Positions 9,521 through 17,290 of a stretch of 41,231 nt of DNA are shown here, piece by piece. Below the pieces are notes generated by a model. The model made no database searches. It was not told the origin of the DNA and saw only the letters and a list, made by a program, of their open reading frames with translations. A program made the translations under genes and the position numbers. Location of the stretch: assembly GCA_023254175.1 (NCBI GenBank), contig JALQYJ010000028.1, positions 1 to 41,231 on the forward strand, written 5' to 3'. This DNA is from Runella sp. (lineage in GTDB: Bacteria; Bacteroidota; Bacteroidia; Cytophagales; Spirosomataceae). Every line of letters starts with the position of its first letter. Within the stretch, counting starts at the first letter, position 1.

Positions 9521-9549
9521 TGAAACCTCATTAGGTTTAGTTATTTTTG
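9517..9549 (+). promoter_or_regulatory. Promoter of the GDP-L-fucose synthase gene
   Basis: TTTG (9517-9520), 21 bases, then TATTTTTG (9542-9549): both Bacteroidota consensus elements with correct spacing. The -33 box sits in the T tail of the preceding terminator. The -7 box ends only 4 bases before the ATG at 9554, so transcription should start at or very near the start codon. Confidence 0.6.
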
Positions 9550-9553
9550 TCGT

Positions 9554-10495
9554 ATGGAAAAAAATGCAAAAATCTACGTAGCGGGTCACCGAGGAATGGT
9601 AGGCTCGGCACTGGTACGCCGTTTGGAATCAGAAGGCTATCAAAATATTGTCGTACGCACATCGCGCGAATTAGACTTACGCAACCAACAAGCCGTGGCA
9701 GACTTTTTTGCCACCGAAAAGCCTGACTATGTGTTTTTAGCCGCAGCCAAAGTGGGCGGTATCATGGCAAACAACATTTACCGCGCCGAATTTTTGTACG
9801 ATAACCTACAAATCCAGAACAACGTTATCCACAATGCTCACGTAGTAGGTGTGCAAAAGTTGATGTTTTTAGGCTCGTCTTGCATTTATCCTAAATTGGC
9901 CCCCCAACCTCTTCAAGAAGATTCGCTTCTTACAGGACCGCTCGAATACACTAATGAACCCTACGCCATTGCCAAAATTGCAGGTATTAAAATGTGCGAA
10001 TCGTACCGTAAACAATACGGCCGCAATTATATTTCGGTCATGCCAACCAACTTATACGGCCCCAACGACAACTACGACCTGAACAATTCACACGTCCTTC
10101 CTGCCATGATTCGCAAGTTTCACGAGGCAAAAGTCGAAAACAAACCTTTTGTGGAGCTTTGGGGAACAGGTTCGCCCTTGCGTGAGTTTTTACACGCCGA
10201 CGACTTGGCCGATGCTTGCGTTTATTTAATGAACAACTACGACGGCGAGCAGTTTGTCAACATCGGCGTAGGAGAAGACATTCCTATTAAAAACCTAGCA
10301 GAATTAATCAAAGATACCGTTGGCTACGAAGGTGAACTGCGTTGGAACACCGACAAACCCGACGGAACTCCACGCAAACTGATGGATGTTTCGAAGCTAC
10401 ACAATATGGGTTGGAAACACCGCTATAGCCTCAAAGAAGGGGTTCGAATTACCTACCAAGATTTTCTCCAAAAACTAGAAGAATACGCTGTTTAG
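9554..10495 (+). CDS. fcl: GDP-L-fucose synthase
   Basis: A 313-residue short-chain dehydrogenase that makes GDP-L-fucose from GDP-4-keto-6-deoxymannose by epimerisation and NADPH-dependent reduction, for cell-surface polysaccharide. The N-terminus has the Rossmann motif [11 protein letters not shown] (10-20), followed by AAAKVGGI. The catalytic residues are S108/S109 in GSSCIYP and Y137-K141 in EPYAIAK. The length and the GPNDNYD and GTGSPLREF blocks match the family. No gmd (GDP-mannose dehydratase) gene is adjacent, so the pathway is split in this genome. The start fits homologues and leaves almost no leader after its promoter. Confidence 0.96.
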   Translation: MEKNAKIYVAGHRGMVGSALVRRLESEGYQNIVVRTSRELDLRNQQAVADFFATEKPDYVFLAAAKVGGIMANNIYRAEFLYDNLQIQNNVIHNAHVVGVQKLMFLGSSCIYPKLAPQPLQEDSLLTGPLEYTNEPYAIAKIAGIKMCESYRKQYGRNYISVMPTNLYGPNDNYDLNNSHVLPAMIRKFHEAKVENKPFVELWGTGSPLREFLHADDLADACVYLMNNYDGEQFVNIGVGEDIPIKNLAELIKDTVGYEGELRWNTDKPDGTPRKLMDVSKLHNMGWKHRYSLKEGVRITYQDFLQKLEEYAV

Positions 10496-10504
10496 CAACT
10501 TTTC

Positions 10505-10533
10505 AAGGCTCGCCACTTGCGGGCCTTCTTTTT
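10505..10533 (+). terminator. Terminator after fcl
   Basis: Nine-base arms AAGGCTCGC (10505-10513) and GCGGGCCTT (10519-10527) pair with one wobble around a five-base loop and are followed by CTTTTT. It begins 9 bases after the fcl stop. Confidence 0.7.
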
Positions 10534-10691
10534 CAGGGCCATCTGCTCAATTACAGTAGTATTTTTGAAACAGAAAAGTGTATTTTTGGTACATCATTTT
10601 TACCCAACTTTAGTAAACCTCTAACATTTTTCTCGTAGCACGACGGGCACGCTTTTTACCCATAATGCCCTATTCTTATTTACAGTAGCTA

Positions 10692-10760
10692 GGAGTTCTT
10701 ACTACGCCAAACATCACTCCCGACAAAGAAACAGGTATTGGCAGCTAGACCAAAGAAATG
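10692..10760 (+). pseudogene. c-type cytochrome remnant
   Basis: Inside the 301-base gap between fcl and the next gene, one frame reads PNITPDKETGIGS, stop, TKEM. The motif NITPDKETGIGxWT is typical of membrane or periplasmic c-type cytochromes, and TAG at 10746-10748 replaces the conserved Trp codon. TAG at 10686-10688 closes the frame upstream. No certain heme-binding CxxCH is readable nearby. It is a short scrap of a decayed gene; the family call rests on this one motif. The rest of the gap (10534-10690) shows nothing I can name. Confidence 0.6.
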
Positions 10761-10796
10761 CCAAAGTTTTTTGTATATTAGCTCAAAAACATCCTC

Positions 10797-11660
10797 ATGA
10801 TTACAAACTTTCGTTATGTACTTGCCTTTGCGGCTCTGCTCAGTGTTTTTGTTGGCTGTACTTCCCAAAAAGAAAAAAACGGTGATACCACAACCGAAGT
10901 AGAAACTTTTTCGTACGACTTTTCCAACCCAACCCAACGCTACGACTTTCCAAAAGTCTTGCGAGAAATTTCGGGGCTATCGTTTTACAGAGACAACCAA
11001 CTTTTATGCGTTCAAGATGAAAAAGGAGAAGTTTTTGTTTATGATTTAGCTCAACAATCGGTGGTCGAAAAACACCATTTTGACCAACCAGGGGATTACG
11101 AAGGGGTAGAATTGGCTGAAGGTGAAGTTTACGTTCTTCGTAGCGATGGTAAACTACTTAACTTTACCATTGGCAGCACGGAAACGCGTGAGATTGAAAC
11201 TAACTTACCCAAAAAACTCGACGTTGAAGGGCTCACTTACGACCCCGTCGCTAAAAGGTTGTGGTTGGCGGTAAAAGAAAACCTTAAAAAGGATAAGAAA
11301 GAAGATGATAAGGTCATTTATTCGTTTGACTTAAAACGTCGAGCCGTTTATCAGCAACAAGAAATTAAGGAAAAACGTCTCGAAGATTTGGGACTAAAAA
11401 GCAAAGAAGTGCGTGATTTTAAGCCGTCAGGAATTGCATTTCACCCTAAAACGGGGGAAGTATATTTACTAAGTTCGGCAGGACATCGGCTCATCGTTAT
11501 GACGCGTGAAGGCGGGCTTCTTCAAAATATCCCACTCGACCTGGCGCTGTATCGTCAGCCCGAAGGGATTTGTTTCTCACCCGACGGCACCCTTTATATT
11601 TCGAGCGAAGGCGACGAGAAGGATGGGTATTTACTTAAATTTTCGCCGAAGAAGTCATAA
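10797..11660 (+). CDS. SdiA-regulated-like beta-propeller lipoprotein
   Basis: A 287-residue lipoprotein: hydrophobic N-terminus with the lipobox ending at C21 (LSVFVGC). The rest looks like the SdiA-regulated/YjiK family, a beta-propeller with repeated blocks such as LREISGLSFY, YEGVELAEG, LDVEGLTYDP and RQPEGICFSPDG. These spaced E-G motifs in blade loops are the family hallmark. The function is unknown; similar folds bind calcium or act in surface processes. It should sit in the outer membrane or face the periplasm. It stands alone, converging on purQ with two hairpins between them. Confidence 0.82.
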   Translation: MITNFRYVLAFAALLSVFVGCTSQKEKNGDTTTEVETFSYDFSNPTQRYDFPKVLREISGLSFYRDNQLLCVQDEKGEVFVYDLAQQSVVEKHHFDQPGDYEGVELAEGEVYVLRSDGKLLNFTIGSTETREIETNLPKKLDVEGLTYDPVAKRLWLAVKENLKKDKKEDDKVIYSFDLKRRAVYQQQEIKEKRLEDLGLKSKEVRDFKPSGIAFHPKTGEVYLLSSAGHRLIVMTREGGLLQNIPLDLALYRQPEGICFSPDGTLYISSEGDEKDGYLLKFSPKKS

Positions 11661-11663
11661 AAA

Positions 11664-11697
11664 AACCTCCCGAAAGTTTTGAAACTTTCGGGAGGTT
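11664..11697. terminator. Bidirectional terminator hairpin
   Basis: A perfect 16-base inverted repeat, AACCTCCCGAAAGTTT (11664-11679) and its complement (11682-11697), with a two-base loop. A runs and T runs flank it, so it can end transcription from the lipoprotein gene and from purQ. Confidence 0.8.
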
Positions 11698-11700
11698 AGA

Positions 11701-11738
11701 CTAGACCTGTAAGTTTTTTGAAACCTTATAGGTCTAGG
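11701..11738. terminator. Second hairpin between convergent genes
   Basis: Arms CTAGACCTGTAAG... and ...CCTTATAGGTCTAG pair imperfectly around a T-rich loop, just before the purQ stop. The core (CCTGTAAG, then AAACCTTA) resembles the hairpin at 9485, which suggests a shared repeat origin. Confidence 0.6.
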
Positions 11739-11743
11739 GTATT

Positions 11744-12430
11744 TTAAGCTGTAACAGCTACGAGTTGTTCCAAAATGAAACGCCCGTCGATATTACCCAG
11801 GGCTTCGTCCGAAGCGCGCTCAGGGTGAGGCATCATTCCGAATACATTTTTACCTGTATTGGTGACTCCTGCAATGTTCTCCAAGCTACCGTTCGGGTTG
11901 GCCAAGTCTGTGATAAGGCCATTTTCATCGCAATAACGGAACAACACTTGGTCGTTATCGTTAAGACTTTTAAGCGTATCGGTATCCGCAAAATATCGTC
12001 CTTCACCATGCGCAATCGGAATTTTGTACGCTTTTGGCTCTAAGCCCGCCGTCAATAAGGCCGATTGGCTTTGAGGTTGCAGATACACATTACGGCAGAT
12101 GTATTTTTGGGAGCTGTTACGAAGCAATACGCCCGGAACAAGTCCTGCTTCCGCTAAAATCTGGAAACCATTGCAGATACCCATCACGTATCCTCCACGA
12201 TTGGCATGGGCAATCACTTCGTTCATAATGGGTGAAAAACGCGCAATAGCGCCCGTACGAAGGTAATCGCCGTACGAAAACCCGCCTGGCAAGATGATAA
12301 AGTCACATCCTTGGAGGTCGTGGTCTTTGTGCCAGAGTTTGATAACTTCTTGTCCTAAATTGACCCGCAGTGTGTACACGGTATCATCGTCGCAATTGGA
12401 ACCAGGGAAAACTACTACGCCGAATTTCAT
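11744..12430 (-). CDS. purQ: Phosphoribosylformylglycinamidine synthase, glutaminase subunit PurQ
   Basis: A 228-residue class I glutamine amidotransferase that supplies ammonia to PurL at the fourth step of purine synthesis. The nucleophile is C86 in MGICNGFQ, the oxyanion loop is LPGGFSYGDYLRTGAIA (47-63), HGEGRYF is present, and the catalytic His and Glu lie in MMPHPER near the C-terminus. The length is that of the free-standing subunit, which works with small PurL and PurS; neither is adjacent. The gene is divergent from the DEAD-box helicase gene. Confidence 0.96.
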   Translation of the reverse strand: MKFGVVVFPGSNCDDDTVYTLRVNLGQEVIKLWHKDHDLQGCDFIILPGGFSYGDYLRTGAIARFSPIMNEVIAHANRGGYVMGICNGFQILAEAGLVPGVLLRNSSQKYICRNVYLQPQSQSALLTAGLEPKAYKIPIAHGEGRYFADTDTLKSLNDNDQVLFRYCDENGLITDLANPNGSLENIAGVTNTGKNVFGMMPHPERASDEALGNIDGRFILEQLVAVTA

Positions 12431-12476
12431 AGAATAATCGAATAGATTGAGCAGATGAGTGATTAACTTGCTGCTG

Positions 12477-12484
12477 CAAAGTTA
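12477..12484 (-). promoter_or_regulatory. -7 box of purQ
   Basis: TAACTTTG on the minus strand matches the Bacteroidota -7 consensus, 46 bases before the purQ ATG. No TTTG -33 box is seen at the usual spacing. No PRPP-type riboswitch fold was recognised. Confidence 0.45.
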
Positions 12485-12520
12485 CGGTTTTCAGTGGGTG
12501 ATTGATAACAAAACTTCACG

Positions 12521-12528
12521 TAACTTTG
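12521..12528 (+). promoter_or_regulatory. -7 box of the DEAD-box helicase gene
   Basis: TAACTTTG, a perfect -7 element, ends one base before the first ATG of the helicase frame (12530). A transcript starting here would begin at or after that ATG, which favours the downstream GTG at 12581 as the true start. Confidence 0.5.
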
Positions 12529-12580
12529 AATGTATTTCAAAAGGAGTACGTTAAAAGACAACACAAACAATCGTTTTATA

Positions 12581-13903
12581 GTGACTTTCGAAGAATTTAA
12601 CCTCAACCGCCAACTTCTCAACGCCATCGCCGATGCAGGTTACGAGACGCCTTCACCTATCCAAGAGAAGGCGATTCCGCTGGTATTGCAAGGCCATGAT
12701 GTGTTAGGTATTGCCCAAACGGGTACGGGAAAAACAGCGGCTTATTTGTTGCCTATCTTGATGAAAATCAAATACGCACAAGGACAAACCCCTCGTGCAC
12801 TCATTCTAGCTCCTACCCGTGAGTTAGTGATGCAGATTGATGCCGCCGTTTCGGAATTAGGAAAATATACAGACTTGCGCCATTTGGCATTGTACGGCGG
12901 CCTCGGCCCCAAAACTCAAATTGAAGCACTTCAAAAAGGAATAGACATCATCGTCGCGACCCCGGGGCGTTTTTTGGATTTGTACCTGAGAGGTGAAATT
13001 GGGGTAAAACAACTTTCGGTGCTCGTGCTCGACGAAGCCGATAAAATGATGGACATGGGCTTTATGCCCCAAATCAACCGTATTTTGGAAGTGATTCCGC
13101 GCAAGCGCCAGAATTTGTTGTTCTCGGCCACCTTTCCTCCCAAAGTAGAACGGCTTTCGGAAAACTTCCTCGAAGCCCCCGTGCGCGTGGAAGTAACGCC
13201 ACAGGCTACCACGGCATCGCGTGTGGAACAGGTCATGTACGAGGTTCCTAATTTCAGAACAAAAATCAACCTCGTAGAGTATTTTGCTCAGCATGCCGAA
13301 GAGTTTCAACGCGTCATCATTTTTGCCCGTTCTCGCGAAACTGCCGAGAACATTTATAAGTTTTTGAAGCGAAAAGTCGTTAATGAAGAAGAGGTACGCG
13401 TTATTCATGCCAACAAAGGCCAAAATACACGCATCAACTCGATGGAAGCGTTCAAAGATGGTAACGTTCGCCTCTTGATTGCGACCGACGTAGCAGCTCG
13501 CGGTATCGACGTTTCTCAGGTAAGCCACGTCATTAACTTTGACGTGCCACTAATTTACGAAGATTATGTCCATCGTATTGGACGGACTGGCCGAGCTAAT
13601 CAGGAAGGAAAAGCGATTACGTTTATGACAATTGCGGACGAATACCACATTGCCAAAATCGAAACCATTATTCGAATGAAAATTCCGCGCGTGCCTCTTC
13701 CAACCGAAATTGACGTTCCCGAAACACCTTTTGAGGAGAATCAGGAGTACTTACGCGAAATCGACAGTCAGCGTAAAAAAGATGACCCCACTTTTAAGGG
13801 AGCATTTCATGAAAAGAAAAACAAAAAAGTTGTAAATTCGAAGCCAACAAAGAGGACATCCACACCTACGAAACAAAAAAAATACGACCGACGAAAAAAG
13901 TAA
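12581..13903 (+). CDS. DEAD-box RNA helicase, RhlE-like
   Basis: A 440-residue ATP-dependent RNA helicase. Motifs in order: QTGTGKT (Walker A, about 46-52), PTREL, TPGRF, DEAD in VLDEADKMMDMGF, SATFP, then the second RecA domain with ATDVAARGID and HRIGRTGRA. A basic, Lys-rich tail follows the core, as in RhlE-type helicases of Bacteroidota that act in ribosome assembly and mRNA turnover. I chose the GTG at 12581 because it gives the usual start (V/M)TFEEFNL and because the ATG at 12530 abuts the -7 promoter box; the longer form would add 17 atypical residues. Confidence 0.92.
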   Translation: MTFEEFNLNRQLLNAIADAGYETPSPIQEKAIPLVLQGHDVLGIAQTGTGKTAAYLLPILMKIKYAQGQTPRALILAPTRELVMQIDAAVSELGKYTDLRHLALYGGLGPKTQIEALQKGIDIIVATPGRFLDLYLRGEIGVKQLSVLVLDEADKMMDMGFMPQINRILEVIPRKRQNLLFSATFPPKVERLSENFLEAPVRVEVTPQATTASRVEQVMYEVPNFRTKINLVEYFAQHAEEFQRVIIFARSRETAENIYKFLKRKVVNEEEVRVIHANKGQNTRINSMEAFKDGNVRLLIATDVAARGIDVSQVSHVINFDVPLIYEDYVHRIGRTGRANQEGKAITFMTIADEYHIAKIETIIRMKIPRVPLPTEIDVPETPFEENQEYLREIDSQRKKDDPTFKGAFHEKKNKKVVNSKPTKRTSTPTKQKKYDRRKK

Positions 13904-13966
13904 CAGTCCATACAATAACAAATTAGCAGTGAGCGTTTTCTAGGACGTTCCGACGAGAAGGTAGCG

Positions 13967-14743
13967 ATGAAAGAAATACTGTCATTTAGTCAATTAGTTA
14001 TTGGGTCATTGGTAGCGATATTGATCCCTTTTGGGGCCGAAGCGCAGACGATGCAATTTGTAAGTAGCAATCGCCCTGCCGACACTAGCACAAAAACCTC
14101 CGCTGAAGCCACTACAGTGGTGAAGAATCTTCACTTAATGCCGCTTTTTGGGGAAACCAGCAAGAGCATCGAACACATCGAGTTTGAGATTAATTTCCTC
14201 AGTGAATGTGATCAAAACTTTACCAACCGCGTCGAAGCAAGTCAGTTTTTTTCGGCACGAGGGTGGGAATACTTACAAGAAGGTGATTTAGATACGGCTT
14301 GTTATCGGTTTAATTTGGCATACTTGCTCGACAACAAAAACAGTGACTGTTTTTGGGGATTAGGTGTTGTTTGTTTCCAAAAAGGACACCTCACCGATGC
14401 CGAACGTATGCTTCGCAAGGGCGTCGATATTGATTCTACAAACGTGGGCTTATTGGTCGATTTAGCGACTGTGGACTTGATTCACTTCAAAGAGACTAAA
14501 GAAAACTGGGAACTCATGGAGGCAGAACAAATCTTGAATCGGGCGGTAAAACTAGATTCATCGGTGGCCAATGTGTATTTGAAAATGTCCGTACTGGAAT
14601 TTCATAAAGGTAACTATGACGCCGCATGGGCCAATCTTCATAAGACTCGACTACTCGATATCGAACTGCTCGATTACGATTTTATGAAAGAATTGCTGGC
14701 CAAAAAATGCGACCCACAAGGAATATTTAGCACACAAAACTAA
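13967..14743 (+). CDS. Exported TPR protein of unknown function
   Basis: A 258-residue protein with a signal peptide (hydrophobic 9-22, probable cleavage after GAEAQ at about 27). A low-complexity stretch follows, then TPR-like helical repeats from about 86 to 245; the pattern (A-x-x-F, gly/ala at turn positions) is visible in QEGDLDTACYRFNLAYLLD, QKGHLTDAERMLRKGVDID and HKGNYDAAWANLHKTR. Such proteins usually scaffold other proteins in the periplasm. The upstream gap is only 63 bases, so it may share a transcript with the DEAD-box gene. No specific partner can be named. Confidence 0.75.
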   Translation: MKEILSFSQLVIGSLVAILIPFGAEAQTMQFVSSNRPADTSTKTSAEATTVVKNLHLMPLFGETSKSIEHIEFEINFLSECDQNFTNRVEASQFFSARGWEYLQEGDLDTACYRFNLAYLLDNKNSDCFWGLGVVCFQKGHLTDAERMLRKGVDIDSTNVGLLVDLATVDLIHFKETKENWELMEAEQILNRAVKLDSSVANVYLKMSVLEFHKGNYDAAWANLHKTRLLDIELLDYDFMKELLAKKCDPQGIFSTQN

Positions 14744-14788
14744 CACTGAGGCACCACTAACAGGGGGGCTCAATTGTTTTGGTTATCT

Positions 14789-15193
14789 ATGATCCAAAAA
14801 ATTTCGCCCGCTCAAACCTACCCGCTTCGACACCAAGTCCTTTGGCCTGATAAACCCATTGGGTTTGTCAAAGTGCCCGACGATGAGCAAGGGATTCATT
14901 TGGGTTATTTTTTGGACAATCAACTGGTTTCGGTCATTTCGTTGTTTGTGGATGAACACCAAATCGCGCGATTTCGAAAGTTTTCTACCCATCCAGACTT
15001 TCAACGTAAGGGCATTGGTAGCCAACTCCTTAAAGCTACTTTTGAGCAAGCAAAATCCGCAGGGGCTTCTGCGCTTTGGTGCGATGCCCGCCTCGATGCC
15101 CAGCCTTTTTACGAACGTTTTGGCATGAAACCCGAAGGTGAGATTTTTCACAAAGGTGAAATTTCTTACATTAAAATGAGTACGATACTCTAG
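14789..15193 (+). CDS. GNAT-family N-acetyltransferase
   Basis: A 134-residue acetyltransferase. The acetyl-CoA-binding motif A is QRKGIGSQLL following the beta-4 strand (FSTHPDF), and the C-terminal LDAQPFYERFGM is the usual beta-5/alpha-4 block. The substrate is unknown; the short single-domain form resembles ElaA- or YitI-like GNATs. A TTG at 14774 opens the frame, but the ATG at 14789 (MIQKISPAQTY) is the sensible start. It lies 45 bases after the TPR gene on the same strand. Confidence 0.87.
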   Translation: MIQKISPAQTYPLRHQVLWPDKPIGFVKVPDDEQGIHLGYFLDNQLVSVISLFVDEHQIARFRKFSTHPDFQRKGIGSQLLKATFEQAKSAGASALWCDARLDAQPFYERFGMKPEGEIFHKGEISYIKMSTIL

Positions 15194-15291
15194 CTGCTCA
15201 TTTGTTTCATTAACAATTAGCTAACGCAAGCATAGCATTAGAAAACCGAGGTTCGTTTCTTATGATACTAAACCTCTCATATTCTCTGCTC

Positions 15292-17214
15292 ATGCGTCTG
15301 TTTCTTTTCTTTTTCGCTATTTGTTGTTGCCATTTTGGCTACGCCCAAAACTGGTACAAAGGCAATTTGCATACGCACTCGCTCTGGAGCGACGGCGACG
15401 ACTACCCCGAAATGATTATGGATTGGTACAAAAACAATGGGTATCATTTCGTGGGCTTATCTGACCACAATACGTTTCAGGAAGGTGAAAAATGGGTCAA
15501 TGTTCCCCGGGTGCCTGAGCGCCGACGCACGTTTGAGCGTTACCTCCGCACCTTCGGTCCCGACTGGGTACATTATAAAAAAGGGCCAAACGACTCGCTG
15601 AAAGTTCGACTCAAAAACCTGAGCGAATACCGTTCGTATTTCGACGAAGCAGGGAAGTTTTTAATTTTGAAAAGCGAAGAAGTCTCGACGAGTTACAACA
15701 GCAAGCCGATTCATATCAATATGACAAACGTGCAAAGCCTTATTCGTCCTCAACGAGGCAATAGCGTAGCAGAGGTCATGCAAAACAACATTGATCTGCT
15801 CGTTGCGCAGCGTCGCCAAACGGGTCAACCGATGTTTCCGCACATCAATCATCCTAACTTCTACTACGCCATCACCGCCGAAGACTTGATGCAACTACGG
15901 CACGAGCGTTTCTTTGAGGTACACAACGGCCACCCGCTGGTCAACAACTACGGCGATGCCAAACGCGAAGGCACCGAGTCGATGTGGGACAAAATCAATA
16001 CGCATTTTGTGCGCCAAGGACGCCCGCTGATGTACGGTCTAGCCACCGACGACAGTCATAATTATCAGTTTTTTGGCCTAGAATACAGCAATACAGGTCG
16101 CGGCTGGGTGATGGTGAATGCTCCTTCGCTTACCCCACGCAGCATTATCGAAGCCATGGAAGCAGGGCGATTTTATGCCACCACGGGCGTAGAACTTGCG
16201 TACCTGCACCAAACCCATACTTCGTTTTCTTTTGGGGTAAAATCAGAACCTGAGATTTCGTACACGATTCAACTGATTGGGCTCAAAAAAGGAAAAGAAA
16301 AAGCGGAAATCCTGCGTGAATTTAAGGGTACTGAAGGTCAATACACCCTCACTGACGATGATTTGTGGGTACGCGCCAAGGTTATTTCAAGCAAACCCAA
16401 GTACAATCCTTTCAGCGCGGGCGATGTCGAAACGGCTTGGCTCCAACCGATTGCCCATTTGCAAGTTCCTGCCACCAAGCCCAACGTGGTGCCGTTGCCC
16501 AATGCCCACGCGCACAACGACTACGAACAGTCTCGGCCTCTATGGGATGCACTAGATCAAGGTTTCACGAGTATTGAAGCGGATGTATATCTTATCAATG
16601 ACTCCTTGTTTGTATCGCACGAGCGGCCTTCCTTCAACAACCCTGCCAATACACTCGAAAACCTCTATTTAAAACCCCTTGTCGAGCGTATTCGCCAAAA
16701 TAATGGCCTTGTCTATCCCAACTACAGAGGGCCTGTGTATTTGATGATTGATTTCAAAACCGAAGCAGAAAGTACTTATAAAGCACTCGATAAATTATTG
16801 CAGTCGTACCGTAGCATCCTTACTTCCTACAAAGGAAATACCCCGACAAAAGGAACCTTAACCGTCTTTATTTCGGGAAACCGCCCCATCGAAACGCTTC
16901 AAAAAGCCAAAACGCGGTTGGTCTCCTTTGATGGTCGTCCAGCTGATTTGGGCAAAAAACTGAGTCCTGAACTCATGCCTGTGGTCAGCGACAATTACAA
17001 CAATCATTTGACGTGGCGCGGGAAAGACGAGATACCCGCTGAGCAGTTCCAGAAGTTACAAGACTTGGTACAACGAGTCCACAAAGAAGGTAAAAAACTC
17101 CGCTTGTGGGCGTGCCCCGAAGACCCTGCCGTATGGACCAAGCTCCGCGAAGCAGGCGCTGATTTCATAAGCACCGACCAGTTGGAATTGGTGAAAGAGT
17201 TTTTGAAGAAATAG
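15292..17214 (+). CDS. Exported PHP-domain plus GDPD/PI-PLC-like fusion protein
   Basis: A two-domain exported enzyme of about 640 residues. After the signal peptide (LFLFFFAICCCHFGYAQ) comes a PHP phosphoesterase domain with the metal-binding motif GNLHTHSLWSDGDD, then LSDHN and FPHINHPN, and later ATDDSHN. From about residue 405 a second domain begins with NAHAHNDYEQ, IEADVYLIND and SHE, then LMIDFKTEA, and ends with FISTDQLELV. That is the pattern of glycerophosphodiester phosphodiesterase/AIM6-like TIM barrels. Both are phosphoester hydrolases, so a periplasmic role in phosphate or lipid headgroup scavenging is an inference. An in-frame ATG at 15262 would add ten residues before the signal peptide; I prefer 15292. 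Confidence 0.85.
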   Translation: MRLFLFFFAICCCHFGYAQNWYKGNLHTHSLWSDGDDYPEMIMDWYKNNGYHFVGLSDHNTFQEGEKWVNVPRVPERRRTFERYLRTFGPDWVHYKKGPNDSLKVRLKNLSEYRSYFDEAGKFLILKSEEVSTSYNSKPIHINMTNVQSLIRPQRGNSVAEVMQNNIDLLVAQRRQTGQPMFPHINHPNFYYAITAEDLMQLRHERFFEVHNGHPLVNNYGDAKREGTESMWDKINTHFVRQGRPLMYGLATDDSHNYQFFGLEYSNTGRGWVMVNAPSLTPRSIIEAMEAGRFYATTGVELAYLHQTHTSFSFGVKSEPEISYTIQLIGLKKGKEKAEILREFKGTEGQYTLTDDDLWVRAKVISSKPKYNPFSAGDVETAWLQPIAHLQVPATKPNVVPLPNAHAHNDYEQSRPLWDALDQGFTSIEADVYLINDSLFVSHERPSFNNPANTLENLYLKPLVERIRQNNGLVYPNYRGPVYLMIDFKTEAESTYKALDKLLQSYRSILTSYKGNTPTKGTLTVFISGNRPIETLQKAKTRLVSFDGRPADLGKKLSPELMPVVSDNYNNHLTWRGKDEIPAEQFQKLQDLVQRVHKEGKKLRLWACPEDPAVWTKLREAGADFISTDQLELVKEFLKK

Positions 17215-17234
17215 TTTTTGGGAACATAACGATT

Positions 17235-17280
17235 ACCCCACAAGATGTATAAGAAGGCTTAGAATATCTTGTGGGGTTTT
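17235..17280. terminator. Terminator between convergent genes
   Basis: Twelve-base arms ACCCCACAAGAT (17235-17246) and ATCTTGTGGGGT (17266-17277) pair perfectly around a 19-base loop and are followed by TTT. It lies between the PHP/GDPD gene and the convergent nitronate monooxygenase-like gene. Confidence 0.7.
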
Positions 17281-17290
17281 ATGTAAGTGC

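Noticed and set aside
12857-13528. A 223-codon open frame on the minus strand
   Set aside because: Antisense shadow of the DEAD-box helicase gene.
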